Shown here one piece after another: positions 49,630-58,367 of a stretch of 64,000 nucleotides of DNA. Source of the stretch: Segnochrobactrum spirostomi (GTDB lineage: Bacteria; Pseudomonadota; Alphaproteobacteria; Rhizobiales; Segnochrobactraceae); NCBI RefSeq assembly GCF_009600605.1, contig NZ_VWNA01000001.1, positions 248,001 to 312,000 on the forward strand, read 5' to 3'. The notes under the pieces were generated by a model. The model was not told the origin of the DNA, did no database searches, and saw only the letters and a list, made by a program, of their open reading frames with translations. The first letter of the stretch is position 1, and every line of letters begins with the position of its first letter. Made by a program: the position numbers and the translations under genes.

Positions 49630-50415
49630 GTGGATCCACATCTCCTCTGGCTCGTGCCGCTCCTCGTCGCGGGGGGCGTCGCGTGCGGCCTCCTCAACAC
49701 GCTCGCCTCGTCCGGCTCGGCGGTCAGCTTGCCTCTGATGATCCTCGTCTTCGGCATGACGGACTCCGTCGCCAATGCGACCAACCGGCTGCCGGTGCTC
49801 GTCGGCGCCGTCATGGCGACCTACACCTTCGCCAAGCGCGGCCAGATGGACTGGAAAGCGGCGCGCGTCCTCGTCCCGGCGGCCGTGATCGGCTGCATCC
49901 TCGGTGTCCGCACCGAGCGGGCGCTGAGCGATCCGCAGATCGGCATCCTGATCGACGTTGCGGTCGCAATGGCCCTGGTCCTGGTGCTCACCAAGCTCAA
50001 GGCCATCCTGGTCAAGCGGGACGACACGCCGCCGACCGTCCCCTGGTGGGGCGTCCTGCTCGTCGCCGCCGTCGGCTTCTGGCTCGGCCTGATCGTTCTC
50101 GACGGCGCGACCTACCTCCTGCTCGTGCTGATGCTCTGCTTCCGCTACGATCTCCCGCAGGCGAACGCGCTCAAGAACCTGCTCATCGCCGTCACCGCCT
50201 TCCTGCCGGTGCTGCGCTTCGCCCACGACGGCAAGATCGACTGGTTCGAGGGAAGCCTCATGGCGGTTGGCAGCATCATCGGCAGCTATTTCGGGGTGAT
50301 GCTGTCGAATGCGCCGGGCGCGCGCACGATTGCGGTGCGCGCGTTGATATTCGTGATCTCCCTCGAAATCGCCCAGTTGGTGTGGCGCACCGCCGCCCCC
50401 TACGTGACCGGCTGA
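49630..50415 (+). CDS. TauE/SafE family anion permease
   Basis: A 261-residue inner-membrane protein with about eight helices and the two-repeat TauE/SafE plan. It starts LLWLVPLLVAGGVACGLLNTL, with the family glycine/asparagine pattern in ASSGSAVSLPLMILVFG and VANATNRLPVLVGAVMATYTF. A second repeat follows in GLIVLDGATYLLLVLML and ANALKNLLIAVTAF. Members export or import sulfite, sulfoacetate or other small organosulfonates, and many are uncharacterised. The GTG at 49630 is assumed. An out-of-frame ATG just upstream does not serve. The substrate cannot be inferred from the neighbours. Confidence 0.85.
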   Translation: MDPHLLWLVPLLVAGGVACGLLNTLASSGSAVSLPLMILVFGMTDSVANATNRLPVLVGAVMATYTFAKRGQMDWKAARVLVPAAVIGCILGVRTERALSDPQIGILIDVAVAMALVLVLTKLKAILVKRDDTPPTVPWWGVLLVAAVGFWLGLIVLDGATYLLLVLMLCFRYDLPQANALKNLLIAVTAFLPVLRFAHDGKIDWFEGSLMAVGSIIGSYFGVMLSNAPGARTIAVRALIFVISLEIAQLVWRTAAPYVTG

Positions 50416-50447
50416 TCTGAAAAGCGGGAGCGGCGGCACGCGCTCTT

Positions 50448-50463
50448 CCGTCCCGAAGGACGG
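50448..50463 (+). terminator. Small hairpin after the permease gene
   Basis: A perfect 6-bp stem (ccgtcc/ggacgg) closes on a CGAA tetraloop 33 bases after the permease stop. It is stable but lacks a T tract, so function as a terminator is uncertain. Confidence 0.3.
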
Positions 50464-50509
50464 CGGCTTAAGGTCCCGGCCGGATGGCCGTCCCTTGGAG
50501 CTCCGCCCG

Positions 50510-51502
50510 ATGTCCGAACTTTCGCCCCTTCTCACCAAGGCCGTTCGCGTTCGCGAGACCGGTGGGCCCGAAGTCCTCAAGGTCGAGGAGATCGCCGTCC
50601 CGGCACCGAAGCCCGGCGAGGCGCTGATCCGCCAGACCGCGATCGGCCTCAACTACATTGACACCTATTTCCGCTCCGGCCTCTACAAGACGGAACTCCC
50701 GTTCGTGCCGGGTTCCGAGGGGGCCGGTGTCGTCGAGGCCCTGGGAGAGGGCGTGACCGGCCTCGCCGTCGGCGACCGCGTCGCCTATGCCGGTGGTCCG
50801 CTCGGGGCCTACGCCGAGCGCCGCGTGATCCCCGCCGACCGCCTCGTGAAGGTGCCGGACGGCGTCTCCGACGATGTCGCGGCGGCGATCATGCTGAAGG
50901 GCCTCACCGCCCATTATCTCCTGTTCAAGACCTTTCCGGTGCGCGCCGGCACCGTCATCCTGTTCCACGCCGCGGCGGGCGGTGTCGGCTCGATCGCCGG
51001 GCAATGGGCGCACCGCCTCGGCGCGGTGACGATCGGAACGGTCGGCTCGGCCGCCAAGGTCGATGCGGCGCGGCGCAACGGCTATGCCTACGTGATAGAC
51101 ACGAGCCGGGAGGATTTCGTCGCCCGGATCAATGAGATCACCGACGGCCGCGGCGTCGACGTCGCCTACGATTCGATCGGCCGCGACACCTTCCCGGCGA
51201 CCCTCGACACCCTGCGGCCGCGGGGCATGTGGGTGACGTTCGGCCAGTCGTCCGGCGCCCTTCCGCCGATCGACAGCCAGATCCTGTCGCAAAAGGGCTC
51301 GCTGTTCATGACGCGCCCGACCCTGTTCCACTACATTGCCGACCGCCGCGAGCTCGAAGAGGCGGCCGCCGCGCTGTTCGAGGCGGTCGGAAGCGGTCTC
51401 GTCGAGATCGCCGTCGACACCTATCCCCTCGACCACGCCGCCGACGCGCACCGCGACCTCCAGGCCCGGCGCACCACCGGCTCCGTCGTGCTGAAGCCCT
51501 GA
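50510..51502 (+). CDS. qor: NADPH:quinone oxidoreductase, zinc-independent MDR family
   Basis: A 330-residue medium-chain dehydrogenase/reductase of the quinone oxidoreductase type, which reduces quinones or alkenals with NADPH. It shows GLNYIDTYFRSGLYK and PGSEGAGVVEALGEGV in the GroES-like part, the Rossmann motif AAAGGVGSIAGQWAHRLG and SLFMTRPTLFHYIADR near the end, all typical of QOR. Zinc-binding cysteines are absent. The ATG at 50510 is chosen over one at 50495 because it fits the family N-terminus. It lies upstream of the purine genes but is separated from them by hairpins. Confidence 0.9.
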   Translation: MSELSPLLTKAVRVRETGGPEVLKVEEIAVPAPKPGEALIRQTAIGLNYIDTYFRSGLYKTELPFVPGSEGAGVVEALGEGVTGLAVGDRVAYAGGPLGAYAERRVIPADRLVKVPDGVSDDVAAAIMLKGLTAHYLLFKTFPVRAGTVILFHAAAGGVGSIAGQWAHRLGAVTIGTVGSAAKVDAARRNGYAYVIDTSREDFVARINEITDGRGVDVAYDSIGRDTFPATLDTLRPRGMWVTFGQSSGALPPIDSQILSQKGSLFMTRPTLFHYIADRRELEEAAAALFEAVGSGLVEIAVDTYPLDHAADAHRDLQARRTTGSVVLKP

Positions 51503-51515
51503 GCCACCCCATGCG

Positions 51516-51552
51516 CCCGTCCCGCCGGCGATCCATCGCACCGCGGGACGGG
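51516..51552 (+). terminator. Inverted repeat after qor
   Basis: A perfect 10-bp stem (cccgtcccgc at 51516-51525 with gcgggacggg at 51543-51552) encloses a 17-base loop just after the qor stop. A second dyad (aggggcgg/ccgcccct, 51585-51592 with 51609-51616) follows 33 bases later. The first probably ends the qor transcript. The second may lie in the leader of the hydroxyisourate hydrolase operon. Confidence 0.45.
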
Positions 51553-51661
51553 ATCGCGCTGCCCGCCTGCACGTTGATGAGGCAAGGGGCGGCGCGCCTT
51601 CGTGCTTCCCGCCCCTCTGGCACTGTTGCATAATTCCAAGTCGGCAAAGTGGGAGCCTGGG

Positions 51662-52081
51662 ATGGACGGGTCGGCGACGGACGACAAGAGCGCGGTGGAT
51701 GTGAGCGCGGCCGCGGATGAGCGCGTGCCCGGCAGGCTCACCACCCATGTTCTCGATACGGCGCTCGGCCGCCCCGCTGCCGGTCTCGGCGTCGAGCTGT
51801 GGCGGATCGAGGACGCGGAGCGCACCCTCATCGGCCGCGGCACCACCAATGCCGACGGCCGTTTCGATCGACCGATCCTCGAGGGCGAGGCGTTCCAGCC
51901 GGGGCTCTACGAGCTCGTCTTCGCGGCCGGCGATTATCTCAGAGGCCACCACGCGGATCTGCCCGACCCGCTCTTCCTCGACCTCGTGCCGATCCGCTTC
52001 GGCATCGCGGAGGCCGACGGGCATTATCATGTGCCGCTCCTCCTCTCGCCGTTCGGCTATTCGACCTACCGGGGCAGTTGA
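51662..52081 (+). CDS. uraH: 5-Hydroxyisourate hydrolase (transthyretin-like)
   Basis: HIUase hydrolyses 5-hydroxyisourate to OHCU, the step between PuuD and UraD. The 139-residue protein has the three family signatures: [30 protein letters not shown] and the C-terminal [17 protein letters not shown] (the invariant YRGS end). About 20 extra residues precede the core ([20 protein letters not shown]). They do not look like a signal peptide, so the enzyme is probably cytoplasmic. It ends three bases before xdhA, which indicates an operon with the xanthine dehydrogenase genes. Confidence 0.95.
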   Translation: MDGSATDDKSAVDVSAAADERVPGRLTTHVLDTALGRPAAGLGVELWRIEDAERTLIGRGTTNADGRFDRPILEGEAFQPGLYELVFAAGDYLRGHHADLPDPLFLDLVPIRFGIAEADGHYHVPLLLSPFGYSTYRGS

Positions 52082-52084
52082 GCC

Positions 52085-53563
52085 ATGGCGCGCGATGTCA
52101 TCCGCTTTCTGCGCAACGGTTCGATCGTCGAACTCCCCCTCGCCGACCCGACGCTGACGCTGCTCGACCATCTGCGCCTCGGCGAACGGGCGGTCGGCAC
52201 CAAGGAGGGTTGCAACGAAGGCGATTGCGGCGCCTGCACGGTGGCGATCGGCCGCCTGAAGGACGGCCGCGTCGCCTACGAGCCGGTGTGCGCCTGCATC
52301 CAGCTCGCCGGCATGGCCGACGGCGCCCACGTCGTGGCGATCGAAGACCTCGCCGAGGGCGAGGCGCTCCACCCCGTGCAGCAAGCGATGGTCGAGCATC
52401 ATGGCTCGCAATGCGGCTTCTGCACGCCCGGCATCGTGATGAGCCTGTTCACGCTCTACCAGGACGGACGGCCCGTGGACCGGCCGGTCGTCGAGAACTG
52501 GCTCGCCGGCAACCTCTGCCGCTGTACCGGCTACCGTCCGATCATCGACGCGGCGCTCGAAAGCTGCGGCGGCGCGCCCGCCGACCGGTTCGCGCGCGAC
52601 GCGTCGGCGACGGCCGCCACCCTCGCGTCGCTCGACGACGGGGCGGATATCTTCATCGGCGACGAGACCCGCTTCTTCGCGGCGCCTGCGCACCTCGACA
52701 GCCTGTTTGCGCTCCTCGCCCGGCACCCCGACGCGACCCTCGTCGCCGGGGCGACCGATGTCGGGCTGTGGATCACCAAGCAGATGCGCGATCTGCCGAA
52801 GATCGTCGCACTCGGACGCATCGCCACCCTGAAGACCATCGAGGACACCGGCCCCGCGATCGCCATCGGCGCCGGCGCGACCTACCACGCGGTCGAGCCC
52901 TTCATCGCCGCCATCGACCCCGATCTCGCGATCCTGTGGCGGCGGATCGGCTCGCGTCAGGTCCGCGCGGCCGGCACCGTCGGCGGCAACGTGGCGAACG
53001 GCTCGCCGATCGGCGACACGCCGCCGGTCCTGATCGCCCTCGGCGCCACGCTGGAGCTCGAGAGCGCCGCCGGCATCCGCGCCATGCCGCTCGAGGATTT
53101 CTTCCTCGCCTACGGCAAGCAGGATCGCCGCCCGGGCGAAATCGTCCGCCGCCTCGTGGTGCCGAAGCGTGGCGACGACGTCTTCCGCGCCTACAAACTT
53201 TCCAAGCGCTTCGACCAGGACATCTCGGCCGTGATGGCCGCGTTCCGCTTCACGGTCGCCGAGGGCCGCGTGACCGCAGCCCGCATCGCCTTCGGCGGCA
53301 TGGCCGCGACCCCGAAGCGGGCGCTGGCGGCCGAGGCCGCCGTGATCGGCTGCCCGGTCGGCGATCTCGCCGCGGCACAGGCGGTGGCGTCTTCGCTGAC
53401 GGCCGATTTCAGCCCGCTCGACGACATGCGGGCGAGCGCCGCCTACCGCCTCGACGCCGCCCGGGGCCTGTTGGCGAAGGCGCTCGTCGAAGCCGCCGCG
53501 GGCACGACCAAGGACACCCGCGTCCGCGGGCTCAGGGAGGATGCCCTTGAAGCCGTTGCCTGA
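52085..53563 (+). CDS. xdhA: Xanthine dehydrogenase small subunit (2Fe-2S, FAD)
   Basis: A 492-residue subunit that carries electrons from the molybdenum site to NAD+. The N-terminal ferredoxin-like domain has the first cluster motif GCNEGDCGACTV with the partner Cys in VCACIQLAG. The second cluster domain has CGFCTPGIVMSL and NLCRCTGYRPI. The FAD domain follows, with LVAGATDVGLWITKQ and AGTVGGNVANGSPIGDTPP, and a CO-dehydrogenase-type C-terminal domain after it. The gene follows uraH by three bases and overlaps xdhB. Confidence 0.95.
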   Translation: MARDVIRFLRNGSIVELPLADPTLTLLDHLRLGERAVGTKEGCNEGDCGACTVAIGRLKDGRVAYEPVCACIQLAGMADGAHVVAIEDLAEGEALHPVQQAMVEHHGSQCGFCTPGIVMSLFTLYQDGRPVDRPVVENWLAGNLCRCTGYRPIIDAALESCGGAPADRFARDASATAATLASLDDGADIFIGDETRFFAAPAHLDSLFALLARHPDATLVAGATDVGLWITKQMRDLPKIVALGRIATLKTIEDTGPAIAIGAGATYHAVEPFIAAIDPDLAILWRRIGSRQVRAAGTVGGNVANGSPIGDTPPVLIALGATLELESAAGIRAMPLEDFFLAYGKQDRRPGEIVRRLVVPKRGDDVFRAYKLSKRFDQDISAVMAAFRFTVAEGRVTAARIAFGGMAATPKRALAAEAAVIGCPVGDLAAAQAVASSLTADFSPLDDMRASAAYRLDAARGLLAKALVEAAAGTTKDTRVRGLREDALEAVA

Positions 53564-55885
53564 TGCCGCGGCGGCCGAGCCGCTCGTCGCGCCGACCCGT
53601 GTGGTCAACGCCTCCCTGCCCCACGACAGTGCCCGCCGTCACGTCACCGGCACGGCGAGCTACATCGACGACCTGCGCGAGCCGGAGGGCACGCTGCACG
53701 TCGCGATCGGCTTCTCCAGGGATGCTGCCGCCGGGCGCATCCTTTCGGTCGACCTCGAGGCCGTGCGCGCCGCCCCGGGCGTCGTCGCGGTCCTCACCGG
53801 AGCGGACATCCCAGGCCACAACGATTGCTCGCCGAACGGCACCCACGACGAGCCCGTGCTCGCCGACGGCGAGATCCGCTTCCACGGCCAGCCGGTGTTC
53901 GCCGTGATCGCCGAAACGCGGAGCGCCGCTCGCCGCGCCGCGCGCCTCGGCAAGGTCGTCGTCGAGGCCGTTCCGCCGATCGTGACCGTCGACGAGGCCG
54001 TCGACGCGGACCGGGACATCATGCCCCCTACGCCTTCGTGCGGGGCGATGCGGACGCCGCCTTGGCCCGCGCCGAGCGTTCCGTCTCCGGCACGCTCTAT
54101 GTCGGCGGTCAGGAGCATTTCTATCTCGAAGGCCAGGTCTCTCTCGCCGTTCCGAACGAGAACGACGAGATGCACGTCTATTGCTCGACGCAGCATCCGA
54201 GCGAGGTGCAGGAGGCGGTCGCCCACGCCCTCGGCGTGCCCGCCGCCAAGGTGACGGCCGAGGTCCGCCGCATGGGCGGCGCCTTCGGCGGCAAGGAGAG
54301 CCAGGCGACCCAATGGGCCGTCATCGCTGCCGTCGCGGCTCATCTCACCCGCCGGCCGGTCAAGGTCCGCCTCGACCGCGACGACGACATGATGATGACC
54401 GGCAAGCGGCACGATTTCCGCGTCGACTACGCCGCCGCCTTCGAGGCTGACGGCAGGCTCGACGCCGTCGTATTCGAGCATTTCGCCCGCTGCGGCCACT
54501 CGAACGACCTCTCGCTCGGCATCTGCGACCGAGCGATGTTCCACGCCGACAACGCCTATTATTATCCGGAGGTCGCGATCCGCAGCCGGCGCCTGCGCAC
54601 CGACACCGTCTCCGCGACTGCCTTCCGCGGCTTCGGCGGGCCGCAGGGCATGCTCGCCGCGGAATGGATGATGGATGCGATCGCGATCCGGCTCGGCCGC
54701 GATCCGCTCGATGTCCGCCTCGCCAACCTCTACGGCGGCGAAGGCCGCGACACGACGCCTTACGGGCAGGTCGTCGAGCACAATCTGAGCGAGGCGATCC
54801 TGACCGAGCTCGCGGCGCGCTGCGATTACCGCGCCCGCGTCGCCGAGATCGAGCGCTTCAACGCGACGAGCCCCATCCTCAAGAAGGGCATCGCGCTCAC
54901 CCCGGTGAAGTTCGGCATCTCCTTCACCCTCACCCACCTCAACCAGGGCGGCGCGCTCGTTCACGTCTACCGCGACGGTTCGGTGCACCTGAACCACGGC
55001 GGCACCGAGATGGGCCAGGGCCTGTTCCTGAAGATCGCCCAGGTCGTCGCGGAGGTGTTCGGGCTCGGCATCGAGGCGGTCCACATCACCGCGACGACCA
55101 CCGCCAAGGTGCCGAACACCTCGGCGACCGCCGCCTCCTCCGGTACCGACATCAACGGCATGGCGGCGCGCATCGCCGCCGAGGCGATCAAGGATCGGCT
55201 CATCGCCTTCGCCGCCGAGCGCTGGGGCGTGCCGGCGGACGCGGTGCGCTTCGCCGACGACCACGTCGTCATCGGCAACGAGCGGCTGCCCTTCCGCGAT
55301 CTCGTCGGCGAGGCCTACCGCGCCCGCGTCTCGCTCTCCTCGACCGGCTATTACGCGACGCCGACGCTGCACTGGGACCGCTCGAACGCCCACGGCAAAC
55401 CGTTCTTCTATTTCGCCTACGGCGCGGCCTGTTCCGAGGTGACGATCGACACGCTGACCGGCGAGCTCAAGGTGGACCGGGCCGACGTGCTGCACGATGT
55501 CGGGCGCTCGCTCAATCCGGCGATCGACATCGGCCAGATCGAGGGCGGCTTCATCCAGGGCATGGGCTGGCTCACGACCGAAGAACTGGTGTTCGACAAA
55601 GCCGGCCGGCTGCGCACCCACGCGCCGTCGACCTACAAGATCCCGACCGCGACCGACATGCCGTCGGTCTTCAACGTGTCGCTCTACGAGAGCACGGGCA
55701 ACCCGGTCGATACGATCTATCGGTCGAAGGCGGTCGGCGAGCCGCCCTTGATGCTGCCGATCTCGGTGTTCTCGGCCATCGGCCGGGCGATCGCGAGCCT
55801 GAAGCCCGGCATCGTGCCGCCGCTCGATGCGCCGGCGACGGCCGAGGCGATCCTGAAGGCGGTGAAGGCGGTACGCGCGGCCTGA
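53541..55885 (+). CDS. xdhB: Xanthine dehydrogenase molybdenum subunit, with a 1-base frameshift
   Basis: The large subunit binds the molybdopterin cofactor and hydroxylates hypoxanthine and xanthine to urate. Restoring one base gives 781 residues, the normal length. Recognisable blocks are ARRHVTGTASYIDDL, RRMGGAFGGKESQ, FRGFGGPQGM, GGTEMGQGLFLKIAQ, IEGGFIQGMGWLT and SKAVGEPPLMLPIS (with the catalytic Glu). As sequenced, the frame breaks at a C5 run (54024-54028): the first part reads DADRDIMPP and the second resumes at YAFVRGDADAAL. No protein is missing at the junction, so a single base deletion is inferred. The ATG at 53541 has a GGGAGG directly adjacent, so an in-frame TTG at 53547 is also possible. 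Confidence 0.92.
54024..54028 (+). other. Frameshift site in xdhB (C5 run, expected C6)
   Basis: The sequence ATG CCC CC then TAC GCC changes frame exactly at this run. One more base restores the continuous family sequence IMPPYAFVRGD. The frame before and after is conserved on both sides, so the position is well defined. It is the second single-base deficit in a C run in this window. Confidence 0.85.
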
Positions 55886-55898
55886 CGCGGAGGGCGCG

Positions 55899-56900
55899 AT
55901 GGATGTCTGGCATCTCCTCGGCGAAGCGGTGAGCGCGGCGGGCCGCGCCGCCCTCGTCACCGTCGTGGAAGCCCGCGGCTCGGCGCCGCGCGAGGCCGGG
56001 GCGCGGCTGATCGTGCGGCCCGACGGCGGCTTCCGCGGCACCATCGGCGGCGGCGCGCTCGAATGGCGAGCGCTGGCCGAGGCGGCCCGCGACCTCGCCG
56101 CGCCCCATCCCGCCATGAGCCTGCGCGCGATCTCCCTCGGCCCCGATCTCGGCCAGTGCTGCGGCGGCCGCGTCACGTTGATGACCGAGGTCTTCGCTGC
56201 GGAGGACCTCGCCGCCATCCGCACCCTCGCGGCGCGAGGCGCAGACGGGCCGTTCGCGACGGAGGCGCAGGTCGTTGCGAACACACCGCATCTACTCCGC
56301 ACCGTTCTGGACGGCACGCCGGGGCCCGGGGCGGAGGCACGCCTGCTGCCCGGCGGCTTCGTCGCCGAGCGCTTCGGCGAGCGGCTGCGGCCGGTCGCCC
56401 TGTTCGGCGCCGGTCACGTCGGGCGGGCCGTGGTGCTCGCGCTCGCGCCCCTGCCCTTCGCCGTGACGTGGGTCGACGAACGCGCCGAGTCGTTTCCGGC
56501 TCACATGCCCGTCAACACCCGGGCGGTCGCCGACGCCACACCGCTCCGGGCGCTGGACCGGCTACCCGACGGCACGTTCGTCGTCGTGATGACGCACAGC
56601 CACGCCCTCGACCTCGCCATCGTCGACGCGGCGCTCCGGGCGGACCGCTTTCCCTATGTCGGCGTCATCGGCAGCGCGACCAAGCGCGCCCGCTTCGAGC
56701 GCCGGCTCGCCGAGGCCGGCCTGCCGCCGCAGACGATCGCGCGCATGGTGTGCCCCATCGCCGGCGGCTTCGTCCGCTCGAAGCTGCCGGCGGCGATCGC
56801 GGCGGCGGCGGCCGTCGAGTTCTTGGCGACGGACGAAGCCCTCGCCGCGTCCGCCTCGGACGATGTGTCGGCTGTGTCGGCAAGGAGCGCCGAAGCCTGA
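55899..56900 (+). CDS. xdhC: Xanthine dehydrogenase accessory protein XdhC
   Basis: XdhC binds the molybdenum cofactor, helps its sulfuration and inserts it into XdhB. The 333-residue protein has the XdhC N-terminal signature ARGSAPREAGARL, FRGTIGGGALEW and LGQCCGGRV (with the conserved cysteines). The C-terminal Rossmann-like half has LFGAGHVGRAVVLAL, VVMTHSHALDLAIV and VGVIGSATKRARFERRL. A GGAGGG site precedes the ATG at 55899, 13 bases after xdhB. It closes the uraH-xdhABC operon. Confidence 0.94.
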   Translation: MDVWHLLGEAVSAAGRAALVTVVEARGSAPREAGARLIVRPDGGFRGTIGGGALEWRALAEAARDLAAPHPAMSLRAISLGPDLGQCCGGRVTLMTEVFAAEDLAAIRTLAARGADGPFATEAQVVANTPHLLRTVLDGTPGPGAEARLLPGGFVAERFGERLRPVALFGAGHVGRAVVLALAPLPFAVTWVDERAESFPAHMPVNTRAVADATPLRALDRLPDGTFVVVMTHSHALDLAIVDAALRADRFPYVGVIGSATKRARFERRLAEAGLPPQTIARMVCPIAGGFVRSKLPAAIAAAAAVEFLATDEALAASASDDVSAVSARSAEA

Positions 56901-57039
56901 ACTGGCGCACCCGGTGCCGCATGTTGCGACGCGCCAAATTTCAATGCCCAATAGCGATGCAGCGTTTGCATATCTGACATGCAACGGGGCGGTTGCGTGT
57001 GCATCTGCGATATGAGACAAAGATAATAGCTGATTGATG

Positions 57040-57152
57040 AGATGGCGACGCCTCCCGTTCGCCGTGTGCTCAGCCAGCTGTTCCCCTCTGGAAGGTGCCG
57101 CGTTTTCGGATGCGGCCACTCGCCGGGCCTCGTGAAGGTCCGGCTTTTTTTT
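57040..57152 (+). ncRNA. Candidate structured small RNA (possibly 6S-like), unidentified
   Basis: Four successive hairpins can be drawn on the plus strand. They are ggcga/tcgcc (57044-57063), ttcc/ggaa or ccag/ctgg (57074-57093), gtgccgc/gcggccac with one bulge (57095-57119), and the terminator (57122-57144) followed by eight T. No protein is encoded across this region. The density of stems plus a strong terminator 220 bases after xdhC suggests a short independent transcript. The C-rich loop (ttcccctctggaagg) recalls alphaproteobacterial 6S RNA, but I could not confirm this. A long leader or 3' UTR of xdhC is the alternative. Confidence 0.42.
57122..57152 (+). terminator. Strong rho-independent terminator
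   Basis: A 9-bp stem with one G-T pair (gccgggcct/aggtccggc) and a five-base loop (cgtga) is followed directly by TTTTTTTT (57145-57152). This is the clearest intrinsic terminator in the window and works on the plus strand, for the candidate RNA and/or the xdh operon. Confidence 0.88.
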
Positions 57153-57502
57153 GTTCTGAATCAGCACTTTATGATTGAGAACGACGCGCGGGCGTTGATT
57201 TTTCCAGGCCCGCGGCTCGGCTCGTCGGAGCCTTGATCCGACTTCAGCGAATGCGACTCTCGCGTTTCGCGTGTATCGCCTCGCTGCGCATCCATTCGCA
57301 CTGCGAAGGTACGGAATTGCCTATTTTCACAGCAGCGTGACAAATCGTTTGCGTCAGATCAATGCGGAACGACGAAAACGTGACAGGCGCGCACGCCCGC
57401 ACCCCACCCGTGCAAGCCTCGGGCAAGGCACCGGCGACCCACGAGGCCTGCGCGTTCCCCGGGGACGGCGCGAGCGTCGGTTTGGGCGCTCGCTATGGGC
57501 CC

Positions 57503-58324
57503 TCAGCCACCAGCAGCCGCCAACCGCTCCGCGCGCTGCCGCTCCATCTCGCTCCGCTTCATCTGGAGGGAGGCGATGATGACGCCGACCGTCACGATCG
57601 CGATCAGGATCGTGCAGGCCGCGTTGATCTCCGGTGACACGCCGAGGCGGACCTGACTGTATATCTTGATCGGCAGCGAGGTGGCGCCGGGACCTGTGGT
57701 GAAGCTCGAGATCACGAGATCGTCGAGCGACAGCGTGAAGGCGAGCACCCATCCGGAGATCACCGCCGGCAGGATCAGCGGCAGCGTGATCGAGAAGAAA
57801 GTCTTGACCGGCGGGGAGCCGAGATCGAGCGCCGCCTCCTCGAGTGTGCGGTCGAAGGTGACGAGCTTCGATTGCACGACGACCGCCACGTAGCACATCG
57901 TGAACGTGATGTGGGCGAGCGTCATGGTCCAGAAGCCGCGACTGAAGTCGAACGCGACGAACAGGAGAAGCAGCGACAGCCCGAGGATGACTTCGGGCAG
58001 CACGAGCGGTGCCGAGACCATCCCCGAGAACAGGGAGCGGCCCGGGAAGCGACCGGCCCGCACCAGCGTGATCGCCGCGAGCGTGCCGAGCACCGTCGAA
58101 GCGGTCGCCGAGATGAGGCCGACCCGGATCGTGACCCAGGCCGCATCGAGGATCGCCTGATCCTCCAGCAGTGCGCCGTACCACTTCGTCGACCAGCCCT
58201 GCCAGACCGCGACGTTGCGGCCCTCGTTGAAGGAATAGACGATGAGCAGAATGATCGGCAGGTAGAGGAAGGCGAAGCCGAGCGTCACCGAGACGATGTT
58301 GAAATAAGTCGGGCCCTTGTTCAT
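57503..58324 (-). CDS. potI: Putrescine/spermidine ABC transporter permease PotI
   Basis: A 273-residue inner-membrane permease with six helices. The start region FNIVSVTLGFAFLYLPIILLIVY is TM1. The ATPase-contact EAA loop is visible as LEEAALDLGSPPVKTFFSITLP. VLAFTLSLDDLVISSFTTGPG is the PotI/PotC family signature. The last gene of the potFGHI cluster on the minus strand, it starts 43 bases after the potH stop. Substrate specificity for putrescine is inferred from the gene set and from the binding protein. Confidence 0.92.
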   Translation of the reverse strand: MNKGPTYFNIVSVTLGFAFLYLPIILLIVYSFNEGRNVAVWQGWSTKWYGALLEDQAILDAAWVTIRVGLISATASTVLGTLAAITLVRAGRFPGRSLFSGMVSAPLVLPEVILGLSLLLLFVAFDFSRGFWTMTLAHITFTMCYVAVVVQSKLVTFDRTLEEAALDLGSPPVKTFFSITLPLILPAVISGWVLAFTLSLDDLVISSFTTGPGATSLPIKIYSQVRLGVSPEINAACTILIAIVTVGVIIASLQMKRSEMERQRAERLAAAGG

Positions 58325-58367
58325 CGCGCGTTCCCCTGCGTCTTATCGGCCGTGATCCGCGCGTCGC

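Larger units (their letters stand above)
56901..57502. other. Gene-free region between xdhC and potI
   Basis: This 602-base stretch lies between convergent genes. It holds the candidate structured RNA and its terminator (57040-57152). From 57153 to 57502 no motif-bearing protein is seen. Short frames there are basic and low in information. The stretch around 56930-57030 is AT-richer and could hold the promoter of the RNA. Confidence 0.55.

Noticed and set aside
50468-53608. Minus-strand 1,046-codon frame opposite qor, uraH and xdhA
   Set aside because: It crosses three plus-strand genes with clear families and contains no domain motif.
53660-56317. Minus-strand 885-codon frame opposite xdhB and xdhC
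   Set aside because: It is the mirror of the xdh genes; the plus-strand motifs are decisive.
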